Source: Effrenium voratum
Lineage: Eukaryota > Sar > Dinophyceae > Suessiales > Symbiodiniaceae
NCBI GenBank assembly: GCA_963377175.1
Contig: CAUJNA010000483.1
Coordinates: 64,501-128,500, forward strand
Direction: 5' to 3'
Length of the DNA: 64,000 bases
The position numbers and the translations under genes are program-made. The notes below the pieces were generated by a model that saw only the letters and a list, made by a program, of their open reading frames with translations, did no database searches and was not told the DNA's origin. How positions within the stretch are numbered: position 1 is the stretch's first letter; the number at the start of each line of letters is the position of its first letter. Shown here one piece after another: positions 19,293 through 30,500 of this stretch.

Positions 19293-21400
19293 AAACCTGC
19301 TGACAAATCAGGTGCAGGACTGTATGTCCTGTCGTCAGCAGTGCTGGTAGGTTCAGCGGATGCGGGCTGCGCATCAGCAGATTCGGTTGCTGGAGCCGCA
19401 GTGTGCTTACCTGCATCTTTCAGCAAATGCTCAGGTGGCTTTGCATGCTTGTAATCACACTTGTCCCTCAGACACTTGCCATAAGAGATCCATTGGGCAC
19501 AATACCCTGGAATCAGGGGAGGGCGTTCCTTGCGCTTGGCATCGGAACTCCCAGTCCTGCTTTGTGCGAATTTGCACTCTTGTCCACGCGAGCAATACCC
19601 GCGTGTGAAGTCCCTGCATGCATCGATTGCCGGGGCACCGGGTGACGTGGACCTAGGCCTCCTAGGAGCTTCGCCCTGGGGCTAGGCGTGCGCCTCCTGT
19701 CCTTATCCCGATTCCTCGGAGAATATCTATCTCTCTGGTGCGGACTTGGGGTATTACCAATCTTCTTTCTTTGGTCACTAGGAGGCCGACTAGGCCTGTG
19801 AGAGTCCCCAAATGGTGACCGTCTCCTGACAGGAGGGCCAGGAGCACCAGGTTTCTGGGCTCTTTCCCTGGACGGAGTTCGCTCGTAAAAATCTTTGTGC
19901 ATATTGACTTGATTCCTACGAACTCTCCAACGGTCGATCTCGTTCCTACAACGAGCGCGAAGCCACTCATAGCTACAGACATCAGGGTTGGATATGTTTC
20001 TATCCCACTCCCTGATATCATGCGCCAAACAGTTGAGGTGCCTGACCTTCTCACTGAATAGCGACCGTTTCACCTGTTCGGTCAACGGTTCATCGAGACC
20101 CGCAAGAATGTGGTCCCATTTCGCGATGAATCGCTCGAGTCGTTCCTCCTCTGCAAAGAAAGTCGAAACGCTACACCGCAGGTTCGAGAGCTCAATTATT
20201 CTAAATGATTGCTCTCCGATGTTTGCAGTTCTCAAGTGGTCGTATAGGAGCCACAAGATCTGCCTACTCTTGATACGGTTGTTGGCACGTTGAGCAGCCT
20301 CAGTGAGACGATTGATCTTATCCATGATTGCAACAGTCTTGATGCATTTACGAATGGCTGCATTGAACCTGGCTTCAAGAACGTGATATCTACACTCTCC
20401 ATTCAGTTCTTCAAAGGACTTTGCCTTCTCAACTTCGGTTAGCCAATTGATGACGTATAGTCCATCATAGCTGTAGGCATTGCTAACAGCTTCCTTCATA
20501 TTGGCTATCCATACCCTCAGACCAGCCGCGTCGGGCTCTGATGGAAGGTCTATGGAAATGCATTTAGTCGGAGCTGTACAGTTCGGATCCTGATGGCTAC
20601 TGTATCCGCCACCACCTGTTCCGAAAAGGTGCTGTGGGACCTGTGAACTACCGATTGACATTGCACACACAGGACATAGGCGAGTAGCCTTCGGCATGCA
20701 AATGTCGCACGCCCTTTTCATGCATACCCTACAATCCTCAATCTTGCTAGGGTCAGGAATGTCCCGATTACACATGCGACAATTCCTTTCGGGAGGATCA
20801 GGACCACGCATGACTGGCGGGTCAAGGCCCGATGGATCCTTCGGTCTTGCGCCATTAGGATCGTAACCTGGATAATACCCGGTTTCACGCTTATCTAGGG
20901 CTGCGGCTGGCGCAGCCTTTGGAGCGCCCTGAGAGCTTGCCGCATTGGGCTGACCCTCAGTGGGAACATCACGAGACCAATCAACAGGTGGTCTCAGAGG
21001 TGGCGAGTACGACCGCGTAGGGTGCGTCTCAGGCGCGCCTCCAGGGGATCTATTCCTGATCCGAGTAGCATCGGGGTCCCTTCTCCTCCTGCTTTCGTCT
21101 CTAAGGCACGCAAGACAACAGGGCCCTTTGACAAATCCAAACCTTCTGTAGTCATCCTGCCCAGCCGAAGTCTTACAAAATTGACAGTTAATTCCCTTGG
21201 TCAGGAACGAACTCTCCCTACAGACACCGCATCGGGGTCCGTCGCGGGAGCATTCCTCGCACAAGTCCCCTTTGAACGAGAAACAGTACTCGCAAGTCGC
21301 ACCTTTGCATCCTTTACAACGAAATTCAGCAACAAGGTGGATGCGCCCATCACCCATGTATTTACATCTGGGTTCTCCAGCGTTGCCAGGATTTCCACCG
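19290..21400 (-). CDS. gag: Gag: cysteine clusters, helical core and CCCH zinc finger
   Basis: Frame 21357-19513 starts with two cysteine-rich blocks (FRCKGCKGATCEYC; CRMCNRDIP...CRVCMKRACDIC...CPVC) that look like RING- or treble-clef-type zinc folds. An alpha-helical region of about 230 residues follows (INWLTEVEKAKSF, QILWLLYDHLRTA) with the character of copia Gag cores, then an R/P/S-rich tail. After a -1 frame change near 19510 the minus strand reads CAQWISYGKCLRDKCDYKH: C-x8-C-x4-C-x3-H, a CCCH finger, where most Gag proteins carry CCHC knuckles. The CCCH finger is probably the nucleocapsid RNA-binding part. Confidence 0.75.
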
Positions 21401-22882
21401 GCAGCGCTCTTTTCCCCCCTCCTCCCGGGCTTTGCCGATCAGGAGGAGGCGGTGGTGGAGGATCATTATCAGGAGGACTAGGCGGAGGTGGCCGCTTATC
21501 CGGAGCACGGGAAGTGGCACGCCTACCCCCTGTGTGATCATTCAATCCACTATTCGATGCGTGGCTCGAGTACTTTGATTCGAGAGTGTTAATCTTCTGG
21601 GCCGTGCTACTTAGCACGTTGAGCATCTGCTCAAGCTTGCTGTTGAGCGTAGTCGAAACAGCCATGTTGTGAGTATTCTGCTTGTCCGTATAGGACTTGC
21701 AGTCCCTTGATTTGACCTCTAAATTAGTCTGCGTTTCGCAGAGTTGGTCCTTGATCCACTTAATGCCTTCCTTGTTGGTATGCCAACACTGTTCGGCATT
21801 TTGCATCATCCTGTCAATGTTAGACATCCTGGTGGATAAGTCCTCGATTTTGAGGTTCACACCACCAATCGCAGGATGATTGGATTGACTTTCTACAAGG
21901 GATCTCTCGATTGCTTCAACACGAGTAACAAGCTCGGCAACTCGATCAGAAAGAGACTCAAAAACAGTTTGGACTTGGACGATCGATCGAGCGACGTCGT
22001 CATAGCTGGCCCGTTCATTCAGGGCATCGCCTAAGCTAGTCGTACGATCGGAAATGATCTTGACTCGTTGGCCAAGCTCGGTTGTGATACCCCTAGCCCC
22101 TTGCGACAGCTGCATCGACACGTTGGCAGCCTGCGTACATGTGTTGTTCACATGGACGCATTGGTCATATTTGGCTCTCCACGAGTTGACCTCAGTGGTT
22201 AGTTGCCTGATGCATTGATCACTTCTATCATTCCTATTCCCAAGGTCTTCGACCTTAGCAACTAGGCGATGAATAATCGCACTTACGGAAGAGTCCACTT
22301 TCCCTCTTTCCAGGGCCGTGACAAGATCAGCAACCTCATTGGGCTGATCTTCACCCATTGGACTGTGCCTTGATCCACGGTCCCGAGGAGTGGACAGATC
22401 AATCATGACTGGATTAGATCTCGGAGGAGTTCTGAAATCATCCTGCACGGCCGTTGATGGCCGTGGGAACTCACTCCGATTAGGAGATTGGCTCTGGTCT
22501 GGCGCAGATCTCCTAGCATCACGAACCGCCGAGGGTTGCGTCATGCCCAGGCCTTTGGCCACGGACAGTTTAGGAACAACAGGCCTATCAGTTCGCATAT
22601 AGGAACATCAGGTCTCGAGTCAGCAATAACAATGTCATTCAAATCGGTCGCGTTGGACACTCTGGATTCAGACATCGATTCAATATCAGTCGCATTACTG
22701 ATGGTGTGATTGCGACTAGAACTTGATGCCATCATGGATTCAGATTCTATCGGAACATTAGCTCCGTCCATGTTGTCCAGTGCGAAAATGGAAGCCGCGT
22801 TGGGCGTAGGGCGAACACTTTGTGCGTTCAAGCCAGTTGACCTATTAAATTCCTCCTGGAATGCTTCGATCCCATCAAGCAC
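21201..22882 (-). CDS. gag: Gag N-terminal region: coiled coil and poly-proline linker
   Basis: Frame 22882-22541 (S/N/D-rich) passes by a -1 change into 22598-21201. Residues about 90-340 of the latter are heptad-like (RVAELVTRVEAIERSLVESQ; NSKLEQMLNVLSSTAQKI), a long predicted coiled coil. A PPPPSPPDNDPPPPPPP linker and a G-rich run follow. At 21410-21419 the minus strand has GGGGGGAAAA exactly where the frame must shift -1 into the cysteine-rich ORF. The coiled coil may drive particle assembly. Confidence 0.6.
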
Positions 22883-22902
22883 GTTGACGAGTGTGTCCGC
22901 GT

Positions 22903-23856
22903 TTAACGGGTCTCTACCAATGATCGACGCTGGGTCACCTGATCGACCGCGTCCTGAGTCCCGCGTACTGGGTTTCCCCTGTGGGCAGTTTCCCGATCCA
23001 TCCCCCTTGCCCTATGCGATCCAGTCGAATTTGACCTCGATCGTTTGCTTGAGGTTGGACTGGGATGCAAATCCAATCTATCTACGATATTACGCTCCCT
23101 AGGGCTCTCGAATCCTGAAAGTCCTGGGGGAGGGGACATGTTCCTCATGGTCGGGTTTACCGACGGCCTTGGCCTGACGTTACGGCTGGCCACATCAGGA
23201 TTGAGATTCTCAATCGACAAAGGTAGCATGAATTCATCACTTCCAGCAGCCCGTTTTGGGCTTTGGAATTGCGGGAAAGATGACGGGGCGGGTGGCCCTG
23301 GCATCCATGCGGCGAAATCCATACCAAAAATGTTTCCGTCGTTGGGCCATGAGGCTCTCCAATCAAGCCCACCGGATTCGGTCGGCAGATGAACATCAAA
23401 TGCAACTCCACTGGATGTACCAGGTTCGGGATTACCGAGCACTTGAAAAGCTGTACTACTGGTTGGCACAGGTCTACTGCTACCTCGGGAGTCACGAACC
23501 TCGGACTGACCAATATTCATCAGCTCGGGGAAAGATGAGGATTGAGCTCCAGGTGCAATACCGGGCTCGTCATCATCACGTCCTGAGACGGAATCATCAT
23601 GGTCAGGACGATTAGTCCCACGACCCTGAGAGCGATTAGCTCTTGAGGCACTAGATGATAGATCGTCAGTGCGAGTAGCACTGGACCTCTCTGAAGGCAT
23701 TGCTTCGGAAAAGGTGTGGTCCGACAAAAAGTCAGGACCCGAAAACATCGGCTGTCCGGGCACCTGGCCGTCATTCACAACGTCCAAGATTCCGGCCTGG
23801 CCGAGAACCCACTCATCGGTCACCACATGAGGTCCATCCTCAGTGAATCCCGCCAT
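22903..23856 (-). CDS. Gag-leader ORF, disordered, function unknown
   Basis: First ORF after the 5' LTR, with ATG at 23856 about 100 bases inside it. 317 codons, rich in S, D, P, R and G, with no predicted compact fold (SSSASRANRSQGRGTNRPD; SPTSSKRSRSNSTGSHR). It changes frame by -1 into 22882. Position suggests the N-terminus of Gag. Confidence 0.55.
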   Translation of the reverse strand: MAGFTEDGPHVVTDEWVLGQAGILDVVNDGQVPGQPMFSGPDFLSDHTFSEAMPSERSSATRTDDLSSSASRANRSQGRGTNRPDHDDSVSGRDDDEPGIAPGAQSSSFPELMNIGQSEVRDSRGSSRPVPTSSTAFQVLGNPEPGTSSGVAFDVHLPTESGGLDWRASWPNDGNIFGMDFAAWMPGPPAPSSFPQFQSPKRAAGSDEFMLPLSIENLNPDVASRNVRPRPSVNPTMRNMSPPPGLSGFESPRERNIVDRLDLHPSPTSSKRSRSNSTGSHRARGMDRETAHRGNPVRGTQDAVDQVTQRRSLVETR

Positions 23857-23936
23857 GAGTCCTACAGTAGCCTATGGAAAACGGCGCCTGCAGGGTTGTT
23901 ATTAAAAAGGGGTTCGCGGTGCCAACCGAGGACGAA

Positions 23937-23953
23937 TCCTACGGCTGATAACC
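23937..23953 (-). promoter_or_regulatory. candidate primer-binding site
   Basis: Directly inside the 5' LTR the minus strand reads GGTTATCAGCCGTAGGA. The start resembles the TGGTATCAGAGC initiator-Met primer site common in copia elements, but with differences. Its complement, GGCTGATAACC, also looks like an anticodon arm, so priming from an internal tRNA fragment, as known for Drosophila copia, is possible. Confidence 0.45.
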
Positions 23954-24420
23954 TGCAAAAGGGTTTGAAACAGTATTTCGGGAGAGAATAAACAGGCCCA
24001 ATCCCACAAACAAGAAGAGATTGTTTAAACCCCCCAGTCCCAAGGGCAAAGTGGTGCCCTCGGCTGGCCAAACACGAACCAAAACAGGGTGCCAGTAGTA
24101 ACAAGATAAAGAAGCCCAGCAAGGGCAGAGACAAGCGAAAGCAAGCACAAAGCAGCAAACCAAGCAGGCAAACAATGCAGCGAAGCGAAGCGAGCAAGCA
24201 AAGCAAACCACTCCAACCAAAAACCCGACCCACATCCAGAAACAGGACCACCACCCCGGCAGCGACGGCTGCGGCCCAGCGCAGCCGGCGCGTAGAGCGA
24301 CGCGATCGTTTTCCGACGAAATGGCGAGAAACAGTCGACGAGTGTAAAAGCTTGAGCCAAACGGCGCATTGGCCGTGGCATGGAAACATGCTATGATAAA
24401 ACTACATGCCCCCAAAAACA
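23954..24420 (-). repeat. 5' LTR of the copia element
   Basis: 467 bp, gap-free match to 2078-2544. The four differences lie at 23957, 24008, 24079 and 24234 or their left-hand counterparts. It is expected to hold the promoter and RNA start; no TATA box is obvious. Confidence 0.95.
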
Positions 24421-24425
24421 CAAAC
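24421..24425. repeat. target-site duplication, right copy (CAAAC)
   Basis: Matches 2073-2077 exactly and directly follows the right LTR. Confidence 0.95.
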
Positions 24426-24918
24426 AAAGGGGGCCTGACGCTGTGCACAGGGTTGTTCGCGAGGCAAGAGGACGCCAAGGCGAAACTAATGGAACTTGGG
24501 CACCGGGCTCACGAACCTTATTAAGTGGAATCAACGAGCCCTTGCCATGGACCCGATGGTCTATGATGTCTTTGAAACTTTGGCACCCCTTCCAAGCCTC
24601 ACAGAGAGCTGAAGTGGGAAAAAACACATCATGGTGGCAAAAAAAGAAGAAAGAGCGGCTGCTCAAATCACATGTGGGCCCTTTCCAACCAACCTACTAA
24701 CATGTGATATGAGAAATGCGGGGGCCACTCCAGTCTTTGGTCTGTTCATGCCAAGCCACCTTTGGGATGTGGACGAAGGCCAAACAAGATTTCAATGCTC
24801 CAGGCACCCGCTGTGCCTCGTCCAGCCAAAAAAAACGATTCGAGTGCTGCACAAGCCCTATGCATCCAGCAAACCAAGGCTGCTTGCTTGACATGCAAGG
24901 TGTAACTGAAGCTCGCCA
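24426..24918. other. flank of the LTR element, nothing recognised
   Basis: No credible ORF or repeat seen. Confidence 0.4.
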
Positions 24919-25884
24919 TCAGCTGGGTATGTCATGGCAGACAAATCCCAAGTTGTCACTCTGCGGATTTGGCAGGAGCAGTATTTGAGATTTGGCTGTG
25001 GCCCTGGCCTGCGCATCATTGGCAGCAAGCGGCTTCCGGGTTGTCGTCGGAACTGATGGCTGGGGGGTGAGTTGCTGCAGTTGCAACTTCTGCGGCTCTG
25101 GTGGCTGTTGGGTCTGCTGGATCTCCTGCTGCTTCTGCTCTGGTGGCTGTGCAGCAATGAGACCTGCAACACGCTGCAAACCACGGTGCCATGCAGCTAG
25201 TCACACACGCTTGTGGCAACAAGATGGAGGACACACTCAGGTCTGTGTCGAGCTCCTGAACCCAGCTGCGTGGCAGTGCGCTCCATGAAGACCTTGCTGC
25301 TGGGACGGCATGATGTGCCATCACTTGTGACAACTGCTGAGGGGACACAATGCGATGCAGTGCGCCATTGGGCACTTCTTGTCTGCTCTTGCATCTGAGC
25401 CTTGCACCCCAGCCCAAGCTCGGGTCTTTGTGGTGAGTGAAGCCTTGCGTCCATTCTCCAGAATCAACTACTTCAAACGCAACGTGTCGGTGGTGCTGTT
25501 GTCAGATTTCTCGCGCCTCGGACACGACGAAGGCACCACCCACCAACACCAGGGAGCCGCAAACCACCACGCGCGTGCGCAAGGACTGTGCCTGGGCCTG
25601 AGAAATCGGCAATAAGAAAATGCAGCGAACATGTAGATGCACCCAAGCCGTTTCCTTGGCTCTTCTTTTTCATGCTACGTTCTATACACCTGCAGGTGGG
25701 TCACCATGATCAGCTTGTGGATCAGCCCATTTTCCAGCATGAGCCCACGTTTCAAAGGTGGCCCACTACAAGGATTCAAGCAGGCATGAATAACGCTCAG
25801 CTGGCGTCGAAAAGACGGCACTTTGGCTCTAAGGAATTCGGGCACCGTCTTCACCAACTCTCTAAGTCTGGCCAGCTGAAGCAA
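24919..25884 (-). CDS. possible exons: Q-rich segment and a basic helical segment
   Basis: Frame 25179-24919 encodes a strongly Q/P-biased segment (EQKQQEIQQTQQPPEPQK), and 25884-25675 encodes a Leu/Arg helical segment (LARLRELVKTVPEFLRAKV). Both look more protein-like than the alternative frames and lie just downstream of the FHA gene on the same strand, so they could be its 3' exons. No family assigned and no splice sites confirmed. Confidence 0.3.
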
Positions 25885-26054
25885 TCATGAGAATATCAAG
25901 GGTTTGTAGGGCGTTAGCAAATAGTAAAATTCACGCCTCGGACGTTCCATACAACTCGCGGCGTTTGTCGCTGCTCTCCCCTCGCCTTCCCCTCTTTCAC
26001 TTTGTGACATGAAAATGGCCAATCAAACCATGTTCTTAGCCTACCCCGAGTCTG

Positions 26055-27517
26055 CTAAACATACCGAACTTGGCCACCGCCCATCCACAGGAATGGTTCG
26101 GCAAACTGACCCCCTGTGGCAAAGCCAGTGCAAATTGCGGCAAAGCTGCGAAAGGTGACGAGCAGCATGGAATCACCCGATTCTGCAACAAATGTTATGC
26201 TGACCAGGTCGTCGTGTCTCACTTCCACCTTGTCTTTGACAGTCACCCCGTTGAGATCTGTTGCGGCCAGCCCATGCAGAATGAGACTGGGCCCATCCTC
26301 TTTTTGAGTCATGGAAAGCTGGAAATGGAGGGGTGCCAGCCTTGATCGGAGCTCCTCTGGCAGCACAGCTGCCCAGAATTCAGGCGGTTGGAAACCAGTG
26401 CCAACTAACATCTGCGCGTTTGCAAAGCTTGCAGGCAGTGTGCGAATGTCTTCAGGCAAGTCATTCAGCTGTGTGGACTCACCTCCGGCCGCAACGCACT
26501 GAATGGAAAACGGTGGGGGGAGTGCGCCTGACACATGCACCACATCTGGTGGAGAGGCAGCAAGCAAAGGGTTTGCCTCAGGACTGGGTCGCTGAACTGC
26601 TGATTCGGCTTTTTCACAGCTTGTTGGCAAGCCTGTTGCAGAATCCAAGCTCCATTCGACGCGGAACTGAACAATGGGAGGTGCTTCAGGTTGAAGATGA
26701 CGAGGTATTGCAACCACGTCGCCATTCTGCACCCTGTACTGCTCCAGTACTAACTTGCCATTCAGCAAGGTTCCTGCAGTGCTGCGGTTTACCAGGACTA
26801 TGCCGTTTTCAGCTGGGCAAATCTCGAAATGTTCTCGCGAGATGGCATTCCGAAGGCTTTCATCCGGGACCAACGACTGCCAAAACTCAGCAGGTTGCAT
26901 GGACCGGCCAACCCGCACAGTGCCTGCCGGACCGGCTAGCAGCTGCTTGTTCATGACTGTTGGCTCGACACCGTCTGACCCAGGAAGTAGCCACCACAAG
27001 CAAAGCATGCTTGGCCTCTGCTCTGGTTCTTGATGCTCCAGCCACGCCTTAAACTGCAACGCTGGCGCGCTGCCATATTCACACTCCGCCTGCCCAATGG
27101 AGATCACATCCCCATTCTGCAGGAGAACCTCCTGAGTCTCCACCCGGCAGCCGTTCACAACAGTGCCTCTGGCGCTGAGGTTTTTGAGTGCAAAGCCCGT
27201 GCCAGTAGCACCGCATACCTGACAATTTGCTACATGGGACTTGGCTGACTGATGCCATGTGCCGGCAAAAACTGGACACGAGTGGTTTGGGTACCCATTT
27301 GCCAACAGCCCTCCGCCTCAAAGTGCTCTCGTGAGATGGTATTTCTCGCAGCTTCGTCTGGCACCAGCTGCTGCCACAGTGTCGCAGGCTGCACAGCCCG
27401 GCCCACTTTGAGCGGCTCCTTGCGAGCGTCTTGTGGCGATAACTTGACGCATGCGCGCTTGCAGAAAGGGATGGGCGTCACAAAGCCAAGTGTTTGTCTT
27501 GGGTAGGCAATGCACAA
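26055..27517 (-). CDS. protein with three tandem FHA domains
   Basis: FHA domains bind phosphothreonine peptides in signalling and DNA-damage pathways. Domain 1 (27517 to about 27080): KVGRAVQPATLWQQLVPDEA, TISREHFEAEG, then FALKNLSARGTVVNG and LLQNGDVISIG. Domain 2 (about 26935-26690): RVGRSMQPAEFWQSLVPDES, ISREHFEI, LVNRSTAGTLLNG, VQNGDVVAI. Domain 3 (about 26420-26170): VGTGFQPPEFWAAVLPEE, APLHFQL, then DLNGVTV and VRHDDLVSI, lacking the Gly-Arg and Ser-Arg-His that contact phosphate. All three share an unusual FWxxLVPDE-type insertion between the GR and SRxH motifs, so they arose by internal duplication. A frame change near 27290-27310 inside domain 1 is a small intron or an indel. Start and outer exons unknown. 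Confidence 0.75.
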
Positions 27518-30500
27518 ATCTAACTCACCCTTAGGCTAATCTGCTATGCTCGCCTTCTGCAAACGACTTGCACGCCAGTCTGTTTTCGCATCTGTTGTAT
27601 GAAACGCGGTTTCTGCTGTTCCTCAAGCTTCTGCTAACCACTTCGCATTGCTGCTTTGCTTCCGAGTGTTTCCGCTTTTCATAATTTGTTTCTGCCTCTT
27701 TGGGAACTTGACTGAAAAGCCCAATTATTGGGGCACACACACACAAGCTGAACTGTTGATGTTCTACACTTCCTTTGCTTCCCTCGCCTCTTCAGACAAT
27801 ACCCAGGAAACAGTTCAAGTACGACGACCCCTTCGCATGAGCTCCAATGCAAATGGCGCCTGTGAGAGTTCAAGCTCCAGGTACGCCTTGCTATGAAGGC
27901 AAATTAGCCTTGACGTCACTGCCATTGCACGGAGTTGCTCTCGGCTGCAAGGTAGTGTCGTGGCATTTGGCATGAATGAACCTGAGGGCCCCTTCACACA
28001 AATCAATACTGTGTGATGACAGCATGTTGCTTGGCGGGCATACTTCAGAGTTACCATCGCTGACTTGATTTGCACGCAACCTGTGAGCCCGCAAAGGAAG
28101 TGTGAAGCATGCATGTGCGAATTCGCATGCAGAGTTGGCCAACCAATTCCAGTGTTTCTGAGTGGCAGGCGCTTGACTCAGCCTTTGCCCTTCGGCCCCT
28201 CCTCTCCCGGGATGCCCTGCCAGGTTGAACAGTCCTTTACAAAGAAAGCCAACATGAGGACAAAAAGCCGCAAGACAGCCACAGCTAATCCCTTCCTATC
28301 AATAAATGCAACTATTACAAAGTAATATTTCTCCCAAACCTCTAACTATTAAACATGAAATTGGAATCTTGCGAAACCAGTTCTAAACCAGCAATTGCTG
28401 AGCCAATGCCAAATCGATGCTAAACCAATGTCAAACCAATTCGAAACAAACACACATTCGAAAGATGCCATTGAGTTCTGCCTCATACATTTGCATTTTG
28501 GAACGATTTCTGGGACCGGACAGCAGAGGACTTTATTTGAACGAGGACTGCAGTGGAACCGAGCTCCCCTGTTACCCGAATGTACCCTGTTTATAAGCAT
28601 TATGGTTCCGGCCCGAGGCGAACATGTTTATTAAAAGGGAAGGAGGGTGGGGCTATTTATTTTAAACCTGGGACCTGCAAACCTGCACCATTCTCGGGGA
28701 GAAGGGATGCCCCTACCGTGTTGTCAAGATGCGCAAGCCTGGAACGTGCATCTCCTGCCATGGCAAGCCGCAAAATGCCTGCTCCAGGTCTTCAAAGGCA
28801 CATGCTGGCATCGGACAAGGCTTATGGCCTGCGCAACTTGGCAGTCCGTCAGGGATCGTCAGGGACTTGAGGCCCAAATCATCACCTGCAAAATGGCCAA
28901 GTTGTCACAACATACAGAATGGAAAGGATTGGCCTCGGTCGCAGCGCTCATGGGTTGACCATGCTTGAGCCGCAACAGTTCGCTAAGGCAGCAAGTGCTT
29001 CCTCTGCACTTCGGAGGCCGTAGCAAGGTGCTTGACAAGCATCTCAAATACCCTCAACCATGCACACACGCCTGCCACACAGTGAACAGGCCAAGGGGCA
29101 CTATCACCTTGGATGTTAGGCTGAGCAGTCACACCTGCTAATCTTCAAACAAGTTCCCTGCTGGAGGAGCTGTGGAGACCTCCGCCCGCGTGAGGCAAGA
29201 CGTATGAAACCAACGCACGCCATCCCAATGCCAGCAGTGCCTCCTGCATCACTGGACTTGCGAGTGAGATTGTTTGAAGAAACCTGCCAGGGTTCTCGAA
29301 TGCATTGTTGAGATGCCAACAAAGTACTACCATCAGCGACACATGACACAATACGAACTGCCTCTTTGCTGTTAGATCAAGCGTTCTTGATGTCACATGG
29401 GGATACAAGGGTCGTCCGGCGGCAACGGGGTGCATGTCGAGTGACAAGGTATTTGGGATTCTGCTCTAAGTGAGCTTGGTTGTGTTGCAGCTAGTTCACC
29501 ATAAACGCGGAATGTGCTGGCCCGGGCAAAGACACGTGCTCATGAAGTGAACTCATGGGCCACGGTCATTTGGAAACTCATGAGGCGCCAGCTTCTTCAA
29601 GACCTTTGTGCTGTGTGAACGTTTTGAACATCCGGGACAAGTTGGGCATTTGGACTGACACCTTAGCGTTGTGCAGTTCCAACTTTTGTTAGATGCATTG
29701 CAAAGCCAATGTATGTGCAAAGACTGGAATGGAAGAGTTGTTGCATGGGGCATGCAGTCTCAACTTTGTGCTCTTGTCTGCGATAGACCACACAATTCAG
29801 ACTCCTTTCCCAAAATGAGCATCGCTGCGATGATTGGAGGAAACTTTGTTTGACGTTGCTGACGTTTCACATGAACAACTTGGTACTCAACCAAGGATTT
29901 CAGTTTGGCACACCCTTGAGCAATCGCACAAGTTACACCATTGCATCACAGCCTGTCTCGTGCGGACGTGTGCTTCTGACTGGCCTCTGGAGTGCATCCA
30001 TGTCGAGGCTGGGGCATAGTCGCGCAAGGTGCGCCTAGCAAGATAAAGGCAAAACAGCCCACACACACACCAACTGACGAAACCCACCTGACGGAGGCTT
30101 GCAAGCCTCCAATCTGTTCCAATGGCACATTGCACACGATGCAAGGTACGAGTTCATAGGTTCGTGGCCAGCTCTGCCACTTCTCCGGCAGCTGCAGCAC
30201 CTCCTAATCGAGATAGCTTCAGTAGAATGGTTTTGCCTGACCCAGCGCAGATTGCCGCTGCCTTGTGGCGTGGGTTGCCAGACCGGTGCAACATGTGTAG
30301 CCTGCGGCACTTCTCAGAGTCAACTGCTGCCGAGCCACAGCAGGCTGAGATTCCGGCCACGCCCGCCGTGTTACACTTGCCTCTCCCACCTGCGAACAGG
30401 TTCTGTTGCAGCGTGTTGTGAGCACGGCAATGCTTTTCGCACATGGGAAAGTGGCGCACATGGGCTTCCGGAGAAAGCTTGCGGCTCATGGCCTGCGGCT

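Larger units (their letters stand above)
2078..24420 (-). mobile_element. 22.3-kb Ty1/copia-type LTR retrotransposon with accessory ORFs
   Basis: A complete element by structure: 467-bp LTRs at both ends in direct orientation, TG...CA termini, a 5-bp CAAAC duplication, a purine tract next to the 3' LTR and a tRNA-like primer site next to the 5' LTR. All coding is on the minus strand. Protease, integrase, then RT and RNase H is the copia order. Copia elements are usually about 5-10 kb; this one is far longer because of a large Gag region, methyltransferase-like and dUTPase domains inside Pol, and about 8.5 kb of extra ORFs after Pol. The LTRs differ at four of 467 positions, so insertion was recent, yet the reading frame changes at about 13 places. 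Host gene function is not visibly interrupted. Confidence 0.95.

Noticed and set aside
30180..30275. Minus-strand AICAGSGKTILLKLSRL, like a P-loop
   Set aside because: The Walker A pattern lacks the first Gly/Ala, the frame stops shortly after, and no other ATPase motif is nearby.
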